Source: Deltaproteobacteria bacterium (lineage in GTDB: Bacteria; Desulfobacterota; Desulfarculia; JACQYL01). From it: a stretch of DNA of 64,000 bases. The position numbers and the translations under genes were made by a program. The stretch spans positions 1 through 64,000 of the forward strand of contig JACQYL010000058.1 in the NCBI GenBank assembly GCA_016208165.1. Direction: 5' to 3'. Each line of letters starts with the position of its first letter. Positions within the stretch are counted from its first letter, which is position 1. The notes beneath the pieces are model-generated. The model saw nothing but the letters and a program-made list of their open reading frames with translations. It did no database searches and had not been told where the DNA came from. Below are positions 43,265 to 50,291 of the stretch, piece after piece.

Positions 43265-44161
43265 TCACTGCTCCAGGTAGCCTAAATAACCTTTGATGCT
43301 GTTCAGTATGAAAAAGCGTTCCCGTTCCCGCCTTGCGGGATCCATCTGGGAAAGACAGGCCAACCTCGGGTCATCCCTCCGCAGCCGCCTGTAGCACGAT
43401 TCGTACAAATCGTCTTCCGGCGCGCGGCGCCGTTCGTCATCCAGCAGATCCCGCCACAGCATCAGTTGTTCCCTGTGAGCGGCCAACATGGCGGTGGAAG
43501 ATTCGGCCGTACCGAAATGCCCGTAACACAGCCTCTTCTCGCCCTGGGCCGCCAGTTTGTCAATGCTGGCCACCGCCTTTTCGAGAAAAAACTTGGGCGG
43601 AGTCGCGGGTCTCAGGTAGAAAGGATCCTCCTCGGGCAAGTGTACACCAGCGGCCTCACCGGTGAACATGAGACCGTCGAAAATGTGCGAGAGATGATGC
43701 GGGGCGTGTCCGGGGGTATCCACGATGGTGAGTCCCTCGATATCCGCTTCCGTATGTGGTGTCAGGCGACTCTCCTCGATCGGCTCCGGCTTGCCGTACA
43801 CCCGAGCCACGTCCCCGAGGGTTTTCAGACTGGCTTCCCATAACGGATCGGGGTCCACCAGATACGGGATCGCTTTCCCGTGGCACACCACCCGGACCTC
43901 CGGAAAAGCATCTACCACCGCACTTAGCCCGCCGGCATGATCCAGATGGATATGGGTCAGCAACACCGCGTCCACATGATGGACGCCCTCCGTGCGAAGG
44001 AAGTCCAGGAGTTGGGAGACCGAGGCCGCCGGTCCCACGTCCACCAACAGATTCAAAAGACCGCGATACACATAGCTTCCGAAAAAGCCCTCATATCCGG
44101 GCCGTTCGAGACGGAACTCCAAAAGGGTCAAGCGATCGCCGATGGATCTGGCCCTGTTCAT
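43265..44161 (-). CDS. MBL-fold metallo-hydrolase
   Basis: The 298-residue protein starts at ATG 44161 with AGGAGG upstream, which decides it against the longer frame to 44227. The metal motif is LLTHIHLDHAGGLSAVV (HxHxDH) at about residues 66-82, with IVDTPGHAPHHLSHIFDGLMFTGEAAG giving the next His and the bridging Asp-equivalent, and LCYGHFG the last His. The extended C-terminal helical domain is like that of the broad MBL hydrolase group near glyoxalase II. Its stop lies close to tRNA-Met and its start is eight bases past the CinA-like stop, so the two protein genes form an operon. Confidence 0.88.
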   Translation of the reverse strand: MNRARSIGDRLTLLEFRLERPGYEGFFGSYVYRGLLNLLVDVGPAASVSQLLDFLRTEGVHHVDAVLLTHIHLDHAGGLSAVVDAFPEVRVVCHGKAIPYLVDPDPLWEASLKTLGDVARVYGKPEPIEESRLTPHTEADIEGLTIVDTPGHAPHHLSHIFDGLMFTGEAAGVHLPEEDPFYLRPATPPKFFLEKAVASIDKLAAQGEKRLCYGHFGTAESSTAMLAAHREQLMLWRDLLDDERRRAPEDDLYESCYRRLRRDDPRLACLSQMDPARRERERFFILNSIKGYLGYLEQ

Positions 44162-44169
44162 CAAACCTC

Positions 44170-45411
44170 CTAAGGCTGCACTCCCAGCAGCCATTTCCGT
44201 ACATTGTCCAGCGCTATGATGGCGCATCGTTCATATAGGGTAACCCTGTCGCCGCCGATCGAATAGTAGGTGCTCCGGCTCTGTTCAGGTCCCCATACGC
44301 CAAGAGCCAGATCGACTTTCAACTCCCTTTTGTGGGCTTGCGGTAAGCCGAGTACGGCGACCCCCAGGTCGGCTCCCGATCGTTCCGCGATATGCCGCGC
44401 GAGTGCTTCGGCGTCCGCGCGAGCCGATATTTCCTCGGAATCGAATGTCCAGCCGGGAGCGCTCAGGAGATCGCGGGCCCCGTCCGGCGACCCGAGAATC
44501 AGAGCCTGCTTCAGTTGGGTGGAAGGGATGCGGGTCAGCCGCACCGACACGGCGCCCCCGGTCACCGTGTCCAACAGGGCCAAGGTCCGCCGGCGGCGGC
44601 GCAGGAGTTCCTCGACGGCGTCCTCGAGGGTATCGTCGCCCGTGCCGTAAATCAGTCTGCCCAGCCGTCCGCGGATCTCCGTCTCCGTGGAGTCCATCAG
44701 CGCGTCCGCTTCCCGCGGGCTATCCGCCACCGCTTTGATCACGATGCGAATGTCTCCCGGAGAAGCCAGCAGTCCCACGGACGGGTTCGCTCCCTCGTCC
44801 ATGAGGTCGCCGATCTGGCGGTCTACGGCGCTCTCGCCCAATCCCGTTACTTTGAGAATCCGGGATCGAATGGTCTTTTCCCCGAGGGCGAACCGCTCTT
44901 TCAACATGGGGAGCACCGCCTCTTTGGTAAGAAATTTCAGCTCTCTCGGCACGCCAGGCAGCGCCACCAGCAGTTTCCCGTTCAGTTCCAGGCAAAAGCC
45001 GGGCGCCGTGCCCATGGGATTGTGAATAGGAATGGACCCTTGGGGTATGTAAGCCTGCTTCCGGTTGTTTTCCGGCATTCGAAAACCCATGCGGCGAAAC
45101 AACGCTTCGATCTCGTCCATGAGATCCTGCCTGAATTCCAGCGGTACACCCGCCACCTCTGCGGCGGCCTGCCTCGTCAGGTCGTCTTCCGTGGGTCCTA
45201 TTCCACCCGTGCACAGCGCGACGTCGGCCCGCGCCAGCGACGATCGCATGACCTCGACAATGGCCTTGAGCCGATCCCCAACCGTGGTATGATAGGTAAC
45301 GGCGACGCCGGCGTCGCTGAGCGTCTGCCCGAGCCAGGACGCGTTGGTGTCCACGATCTGCCCTAACAACAGCTCATTCCCAATGGTTATGATTTCACAT
45401 ACGGGTGTCAT
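44170..45411 (-). CDS. CinA-like protein with altered C-terminal amidohydrolase domain
   Basis: The 413-residue protein starts at ATG 45411 with AAGGA upstream. Residues 1-170 are the CinA MoCF-type domain: EIITIGNELLLGQIVDTNASWLG, TTVGD and ALCTGGIGPTEDDLTR, with NPMGTAPGFCLE and ALPGVPRELKFL. The C-terminal domain (about 262-413) has the PncC fold order, but the active-site stretch usually reading TAESCTGG here reads LLDTVTGG (residues 279-286), losing the Ser/Cys of nicotinamide-nucleotide amidohydrolase. The first domain (ADP-ribose pyrophosphatase in relatives) may remain active. No second cinA copy is in the window. Confidence 0.85.
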   Translation of the reverse strand: MTPVCEIITIGNELLLGQIVDTNASWLGQTLSDAGVAVTYHTTVGDRLKAIVEVMRSSLARADVALCTGGIGPTEDDLTRQAAAEVAGVPLEFRQDLMDEIEALFRRMGFRMPENNRKQAYIPQGSIPIHNPMGTAPGFCLELNGKLLVALPGVPRELKFLTKEAVLPMLKERFALGEKTIRSRILKVTGLGESAVDRQIGDLMDEGANPSVGLLASPGDIRIVIKAVADSPREADALMDSTETEIRGRLGRLIYGTGDDTLEDAVEELLRRRRRTLALLDTVTGGAVSVRLTRIPSTQLKQALILGSPDGARDLLSAPGWTFDSEEISARADAEALARHIAERSGADLGVAVLGLPQAHKRELKVDLALGVWGPEQSRSTYYSIGGDRVTLYERCAIIALDNVRKWLLGVQP

Positions 45412-45537
45412 ACGACGTCCTTGTGGAACTTAGAAGAAATACGCCGTCCGCTACCGGGAAAGTCGTAAAGATTTACTATACGAGAACTTGAGGTACCGAC
45501 TCAAGCCTAATATACTGGGCACATTGAGACCGAGCCT

Positions 45538-45565
45538 GGGGAAACCTTTTGAAAAAGGTTTCCCC
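45538..45565. repeat. Perfect GGGGAAACC hairpin, dispersed repeat copy 1
   Basis: GGGGAAACCTTTT (45538-45550) and AAAAGGTTTCCCC (45553-45565) form a 13-bp inverted repeat with almost no loop. A degenerate second copy is at 50244-50273. It could stop transcripts from either side. Confidence 0.75.
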
Positions 45566-45676
45566 CAGACCCTTTCCAAAATCTTCTAAGCGGGTTGCGC
45601 CGCTATCGCACCGCAACCGGAAATAGACGCTTTCTAAAGAGGTGCGTCGCTCAGCACCGGCTACGACGTGGCATGC

Positions 45677-46702
45677 ATGAATCCCGAACGCCTTAAGCAT
45701 ATATTCGACCGATTCCGGCTCGGGGAACCGCTTCAGTTGGAACTCGCCCGGGGCGGCAAGATACACGAGACCTTTCTGGCTCGGACAAGCCGGGGCTGGT
45801 TCGTGATCCAGGAGCTGAAACCGCCTTTCAACCATCTAACCGCCCTGGACGCCTATGCCGTAACGGCTCACCTGATCGGGGCCGGATTCCCGGCTCCCGA
45901 GATCTTCCTGACGGATCGGAGGGAGCCGTTTTATAGCGACGCTTCCGGTGTGTATCGCGTTATGCGGAGGATGCCCGGACACGTTCGGGAAACGCTGACC
46001 TCCCCTTCCATGGCGTTCGAAGCCGGTATCATGACGGGCCGATTGCATTCGGTATTGAAAGACATCGACTACGTTCCGCAATTTCATCTGGAAGGCTTTC
46101 ACGACCCGGCGTTCCTGGTTCAAAAACTGCTGGATACGGCTCGCAAGGATCCGCCAAAGGCAACACCGGTGGCGGGCTTCATCGAACGTTTCCGTCAGGA
46201 AGTGCCCAAGTACCTCCCAAGCAAGGAACTCCCGAAACGTCCCATTCATGGCGACCTGAAGGTATCCAACTTCCTGTGGGATCAGGAAGGGCGACCTTGC
46301 GCCCTCCTCGATTTTGACACGTTTATGCTGGGAGCCTATCCTGTTGAAATGGCGGATGCGTTTCGTTCCTGGTGCGGGAAAAAGGACGGGCCGGAAGGAC
46401 GTCGTTTTGACCAGAGCCTGTTCGACGCCGCCTGGCGGGGCTACAGGGAGACGGCCCCGAGCTGGACGCGAGAGGAAACAGCGGCTCTTTTACACGCTTT
46501 GCCTCTCATTTTTCTGGAGCTGGGCGTCCGGTACTTGATCGACTACTTCGAGGAAACCTTCTTTTCCTGGGATCCTTCGCGCTATTCGAGCAGATCGGAA
46601 CACAACCTTCATCGTATGACCCGGCAGTGGGCATTGTTCGACGAAATTCTGAGCAAACGCACTGTGCTGGAAGAAGTGTTGAATTTGCGCAGGGCGTTAT
46701 GA
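45677..46702 (+). CDS. Sugar 1-kinase-like phosphotransferase (NahK/AmgK-type APH fold)
   Basis: The 341-residue aminoglycoside-phosphotransferase-fold kinase starts at ATG 45677 (GTG 45668 adds three residues). The opening LARGGKIHETFLARTSRGWFVIQELKPPF resembles N-acetylhexosamine 1-kinase. The catalytic motif is PIHGDLKVSNFLWD near residue 191 (Asp of HGDxKxxN), and the metal Asp is in ALLDFDTFMLG near 211. The nearby nucleotidyltransferase at 47994 suggests an anomeric kinase plus pyrophosphorylase pair, as in AmgK-MurU recycling of cell-wall sugars, though three other genes or spacers intervene. Substrate unproven. Confidence 0.78.
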   Translation: MNPERLKHIFDRFRLGEPLQLELARGGKIHETFLARTSRGWFVIQELKPPFNHLTALDAYAVTAHLIGAGFPAPEIFLTDRREPFYSDASGVYRVMRRMPGHVRETLTSPSMAFEAGIMTGRLHSVLKDIDYVPQFHLEGFHDPAFLVQKLLDTARKDPPKATPVAGFIERFRQEVPKYLPSKELPKRPIHGDLKVSNFLWDQEGRPCALLDFDTFMLGAYPVEMADAFRSWCGKKDGPEGRRFDQSLFDAAWRGYRETAPSWTREETAALLHALPLIFLELGVRYLIDYFEETFFSWDPSRYSSRSEHNLHRMTRQWALFDEILSKRTVLEEVLNLRRAL

Positions 46703-46908
46703 CTTTGGAAAAGGGTAAATTCACCATTGTCTCCGATCCTGGTTTCCGGGCGCCCGGATCTTGGAAAGGGATTTTGTTTTGTCCCTTATTGCTTGTATGA
46801 TATTGTAAACGAAGATGCTGAATCTCTCCGGTTTTTGCCGTCTATTCTCCCGAATCCCGGACGATTCGCTCGCTGGAGTTTACTTTTTAACGATGGGAAC
46901 GTTTACTC

Positions 46909-47226
46909 ATGGATGAAAAGCGCAGGTCTGTTCGAATCGAAGCCATTTACCTGTTCTCCGCGGACGGAGAAAATCGGACTCCTCTTCCCGGTTTCAACGT
47001 AGGTCGAACTCTGGATGTAAGCCGGGGCGGAATCGCAATCGAAATGGCGCAGGAGATCCCTCCGGGCGCCAAACTGATCATGGATATCGGAGTCGGGGAG
47101 CACATAGTGGAAGCTCAATGCGAAGTGGTCTATTGCGTACGACTGGACAACGGAATGGTTCGCCTGGGCGCCGCCTTCACAAGCATCAGCTCCGAGGACC
47201 AGGACATCCTCCTGGAATCGGTGTAA
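46909..47226 (+). CDS. Single-domain PilZ protein (c-di-GMP receptor candidate)
   Basis: This 105-residue protein is a stand-alone PilZ domain. The c-di-GMP-binding motifs are both visible: KRRSVRIE near the N-terminus (RxxxR) and DVSRGGIAIE at about 37-46 (D/NxSxxG). The rest is a beta-barrel pattern ending RLGAAFTSISSEDQDILLES. ATG 46909 has only a weak ribosome binding site. As an effector without attached output domain it would act through a protein partner. It gives a second c-di-GMP link in the window besides the riboswitch at 22349. Confidence 0.85.
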   Translation: MDEKRRSVRIEAIYLFSADGENRTPLPGFNVGRTLDVSRGGIAIEMAQEIPPGAKLIMDIGVGEHIVEAQCEVVYCVRLDNGMVRLGAAFTSISSEDQDILLESV

Positions 47227-47398
47227 CTCGGACCGCTGTCGGTCCGTGCTGCGAGCAAAACCCGTGGATGCGATTCGCGGCAAGCTTTGCTTTTTAAATA
47301 CTCCTGCTTTTCGCTTAGTATGTGGATGAATCGTACCGTTCGAGCAGTAGGGTCGGAGAAGTTCATACACGATCACGGACAGGTGAGGTAACCGCGTC

Positions 47399-47941
47399 TT
47401 GGCCACCATCATTCACCTCAAACGCTACAAAGAAGACGTAGCCGCTCATCGCGCCTTCGCGCGGTGGGAGAAACGGTTTCACGAGCGTTTTTCAGCTCAA
47501 ACGAGGCTTTCCGAGCTTTCCGATAAGACCCTGTCCGTGCTGATCAAGCCCGGTCAGGAGAGCCAGAATCTGATTTACGATCTCATTATGGGCGCCTTCG
47601 ACTTCGGGCACAGAGCCAAGTTTTACTATATGGACAGCCAGTCGAAGATGAAAGTCCTCGACGCTTCCCTCTTTCTTCTGGACCAGGTTCGTTTCGAATG
47701 CATGCGGCGTCTCGGCTGGGTGGCCCATTTCCCCGGCGAAGTCTACAGCATACTCCAGCTCGTTCTCGGATGTTCGGACATCAAGGCATCCTTTGCCCCG
47801 CGCTTCCCGGACGTGACCGAGGACAACCCCAACTATACGGAATACCTGAACACGTACCCTAACGACCGGGAAACGTTCGTCCGCAGGCAAATATCCAGAG
47901 CGGTCGAGGTGTTTGTGAAGAGGATGGGACGAGACGGTTAG
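47399..47941 (+). CDS. Conserved hypothetical protein
   Basis: The 180-residue soluble protein starts at TTG 47399 with GAGGT nine bases upstream. It is mostly helical: MATIIHLKRYKEDVAAHRAF, TLSVLIKPGQESQNLIYDLI and FDFGHRAKFYYMDSQSKMKVLD are well-formed amphipathic stretches, and the end ETFVRRQISRAVEVFVKRMG is basic. No signal peptide, Cys pair or nucleotide motif stands out. I do not recognise the family. It lies between the PilZ gene and the nucleotidyltransferase, with short gaps, so all three may share a transcript. Confidence 0.7.
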   Translation: MATIIHLKRYKEDVAAHRAFARWEKRFHERFSAQTRLSELSDKTLSVLIKPGQESQNLIYDLIMGAFDFGHRAKFYYMDSQSKMKVLDASLFLLDQVRFECMRRLGWVAHFPGEVYSILQLVLGCSDIKASFAPRFPDVTEDNPNYTEYLNTYPNDRETFVRRQISRAVEVFVKRMGRDG

Positions 47942-47993
47942 CTCGGGTGGTTCGTTGCAAGCTCCAGTCAACATTCGCGAAAGGGGTTCTTCG

Positions 47994-48995
47994 TTGAAAG
48001 CCGAGCCGGAGGGCGCCGTGGAAAACGCCATTGTACTGGCCGCCGGCTACGGCGAGCGCCTGAAGCCGTTGAGCCTCGTGCGGCCAAAGCCATTGGTGCC
48101 TTTGTTGAACCGCCCGCTGCTGGATTGGGTGTTGGACTATCTTTTCAGTTCAGGAATCCGCTCGGCGGCCGTGAATGCCCACCATCTATGGGAGTGTATC
48201 AGGGACTACACAAACCGCTCGCTTCGAGATCGAGCGGATGTGACTCTGATACATGAACCGGTCATTCTGGGCACCGGAGGAGGCATTAAAAACTGCGCGC
48301 GCCATCTTGCCGGGGACGGCCCCTTCCTGGTGATGAACGCGGACGTAGTCACCGATCTGGACCTGGGCGCGATGGCGTCCAGCCATGTTCGAAGCGGTGC
48401 GCCGGCGACATTGGCATTGCACGACCTGCCCCGTTTCAACTCCGTTTCGGTTTCGGGCGACCGCATCACCGCCTTTGCCGGCCGGTCCACGGCCGGTGTG
48501 AAAGACTCGAGGCTTCTCGCTTTTACCGGAATCCATCTCATCGAGCGAGATTTGCTGGCGGACATACCCGAAGGAAAAGTGGATATCATCAGCGTGTATC
48601 GGACATTGATCGACCGGGGGGCGCCTATACACGCCTTCATAAGCAGCGACCTGTACTGGGAGGATCTGGGCAGCCTGGACGATTATCGACGAGTACATAA
48701 GGAATTGCTGTGTGGCCGGCGACGTCCCAAATTCAACATGGCCCCCGGCCGCGGGCTGACTTTTCCTTATGGTAAAACTTGGCCGCAAAACGGGGTGACC
48801 TTCGAGGGCTGGGCGTGCGTGGGTCAGGACGCCGTTCTCGGGCGCGGCTGTCATATCGCCGATTCTCTCCTGTGGAACGGCGTACGTGTAGACGCGGGAG
48901 TCCAAATTCGCGACTGCATTGTCACCGACGGCGCCACTGTTTCCCGGGATATCTCGGGTCGCAACCTGATCCATTGGAACTGTGCAAAGCGATGA
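47994..48995 (+). CDS. Sugar nucleotidyltransferase (MurU/GCD1-type)
   Basis: This NDP-sugar pyrophosphorylase of about 333 residues has TTG 47994 preferred (AAGGGG about eight bases upstream); TTG 47955 and GTG 48018 are alternatives. The signature is AIVLAAGYGERLKPLSLVRPKPLVPLLNRP, with the pyrophosphate-binding GxGxRLxPLT-type loop and the Lys of RPKPL. GTGGGIKNCARHL and VMNADVVTDLDL (metal Asp) follow, and YWEDLGSLDDYRRVHKEL gives the second metal Asp. The C-terminal ~70 residues start a left-handed beta-helix (GCHIADSLLWNGVRVDAGVQ). It overlaps the radical SAM gene by four bases (ATGA). With the kinase at 45677 it could activate a sugar. Confidence 0.88.
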   Translation: MKAEPEGAVENAIVLAAGYGERLKPLSLVRPKPLVPLLNRPLLDWVLDYLFSSGIRSAAVNAHHLWECIRDYTNRSLRDRADVTLIHEPVILGTGGGIKNCARHLAGDGPFLVMNADVVTDLDLGAMASSHVRSGAPATLALHDLPRFNSVSVSGDRITAFAGRSTAGVKDSRLLAFTGIHLIERDLLADIPEGKVDIISVYRTLIDRGAPIHAFISSDLYWEDLGSLDDYRRVHKELLCGRRRPKFNMAPGRGLTFPYGKTWPQNGVTFEGWACVGQDAVLGRGCHIADSLLWNGVRVDAGVQIRDCIVTDGATVSRDISGRNLIHWNCAKR

Positions 48996-50194
48996 GGATG
49001 CATTTGACTCGAAGGCAAGTGATGAAGTTGGGTCTGTGCGGAGCCGCATCCGCTATGCTCTCCTTTGATCCCGCGTCGGCCCAGGACGATTTCGATTTCT
49101 CGTTCAAGAAGGAGGGAGGCGTCAATCCGGAGCTGTACGTGAAGGAAGCGCGGTTCTATCAGAAACTGGACGACGGTAAGGTGGAATGCCGTTTGTGTCC
49201 CCGTGTGTGCCGCATTATCGACAAAGAACGGGGTTTCTGCGGAGTGCGCGAGAACCGTTCGGGTTCCTATGTGACCATGGTTTACGGACGAGCATGCGCG
49301 CTGCACAACGATCCCATCGAAAAGAAACCGTTGTACCACTTCCTTCCGGGCGCCAGGTCCCTTTCAGTAGCCACGCCCGGCTGCAACATTGAATGCAAGT
49401 TTTGCCAGAATTGGCAGATTTCACAGTTCCGACCCGAACAGGTAGAGTGCTTTCCCGCCTTCCCCGAAGACCTGGTCCAGGCGGCTGCGCGATACAACAT
49501 CCCTTCCATCGCATACACCTACACCGAGCCGGTCGTTTTCTACGAGTATATGTTCGACTGCGCGGTCAGAGGCCGGGCCTTCGGCATCCATTCGGTCATG
49601 ATCTCGAACGGCTACATCCAAAAAGAGCCCATGGAAGCCCTGATCCCGCACCTGAGCGCCGTGAAGATCGATCTGAAAGCCTTTACCGACACCTTTTACA
49701 GGGACTTTTGCAGGGGCGGGTTGAAACCGGTTCTGGACACGCTCGAATTGCTTCGCCGTATGGATAAATGGTTCGAGATCGTGGTTCTGATCCTGCCCGG
49801 GCAGAACGACGGCGACCAGGAGATCCGTGACATGTGCTCCTGGGTGGTAGATCGGCTCGGACCCGACGTGCCCATGCATTTCACCCGTTTCTATCCTTCC
49901 TACAAGATTCAGAATCTGCCCGGCACCCCCGTCGCCACCCTGGAACGGATTCACGACATCGCCGGACAATGCGGGATTCATTATGCTTACGTAGGCAATG
50001 TTCCGGGTCACAAGTGGAACCATACCTTTTGCCATCACTGTCAGGAAATGGTCGTCCGACGATCCGGACTGTATGGAGTAGAAGTACGCCTGAAAAGCGA
50101 CGGAACGTGCCCGCACTGCGGAACACGCATTCCGGGAATCTGGAATCCGCCCGACGATCGTCAGGTAAGCGCCTCCCGCAGGAGCCTGCCCTGA
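48992..50194 (+). CDS. AmmeMemoRadiSam-type radical SAM enzyme with Tat-like leader
   Basis: The 400-residue enzyme starts at ATG 48992 in a 4-base overlap with the previous gene. The radical SAM cluster motif is Cys131-x3-Cys135-x2-Cys138 in CNIECKFCQN; an N-terminal Cys-rich part (VECRLCPRVCRIIDKERGFC, residues 64-83) and a C-terminal pair of CxxC sites (FCHHCQE, CPHCG) match the AmmeMemoRadiSam group. Unusually, the protein begins MRMHLTRRQVMKLGLCGAAS and continues to SAQDDF, a twin-arginine-type signal with an Ala-x-Ala-like end. The last residues (VSASRRSLP) come from a dispersed repeat that overlaps the 3' end. Partners Memo and AMMECR1 are not seen here. Confidence 0.85.
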   Translation: MRMHLTRRQVMKLGLCGAASAMLSFDPASAQDDFDFSFKKEGGVNPELYVKEARFYQKLDDGKVECRLCPRVCRIIDKERGFCGVRENRSGSYVTMVYGRACALHNDPIEKKPLYHFLPGARSLSVATPGCNIECKFCQNWQISQFRPEQVECFPAFPEDLVQAAARYNIPSIAYTYTEPVVFYEYMFDCAVRGRAFGIHSVMISNGYIQKEPMEALIPHLSAVKIDLKAFTDTFYRDFCRGGLKPVLDTLELLRRMDKWFEIVVLILPGQNDGDQEIRDMCSWVVDRLGPDVPMHFTRFYPSYKIQNLPGTPVATLERIHDIAGQCGIHYAYVGNVPGHKWNHTFCHHCQEMVVRRSGLYGVEVRLKSDGTCPHCGTRIPGIWNPPDDRQVSASRRSLP

Positions 50195-50207
50195 GCTTGT
50201 CGAGGGG
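50189..50207. repeat. CCCTGAGCTTGTCGAGGGG dispersed repeat at the radical SAM stop codon
   Basis: This is the very common CCCTTCGACAAGCTCAGGG-type intergenic palindrome, here reading CCCTGAGCTTGTCGAGGGG. It supplies the stop codon of the radical SAM gene and replaces its natural C-terminal end. Confidence 0.7.
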
Positions 50208-50243
50208 TGGCGCCTGCCTGAGACGTTCAGGAGGGGGCTCTAC

Positions 50244-50273
50244 GGGGGGAAACGCTTTCAAAAGTTTCCCCCC
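50244..50273. repeat. GGGGGAAAC hairpin, dispersed repeat copy 2
   Basis: GGGGGGAAAC-GCTTT pairs with AAAG-TTTCCCCCC around a short loop. It is the same element as at 45538 with a few changes and lies at the point where the next gene loses its 5' end. Confidence 0.7.
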
Positions 50274-50291
50274 ACGGTCACCCTGGGGGTA

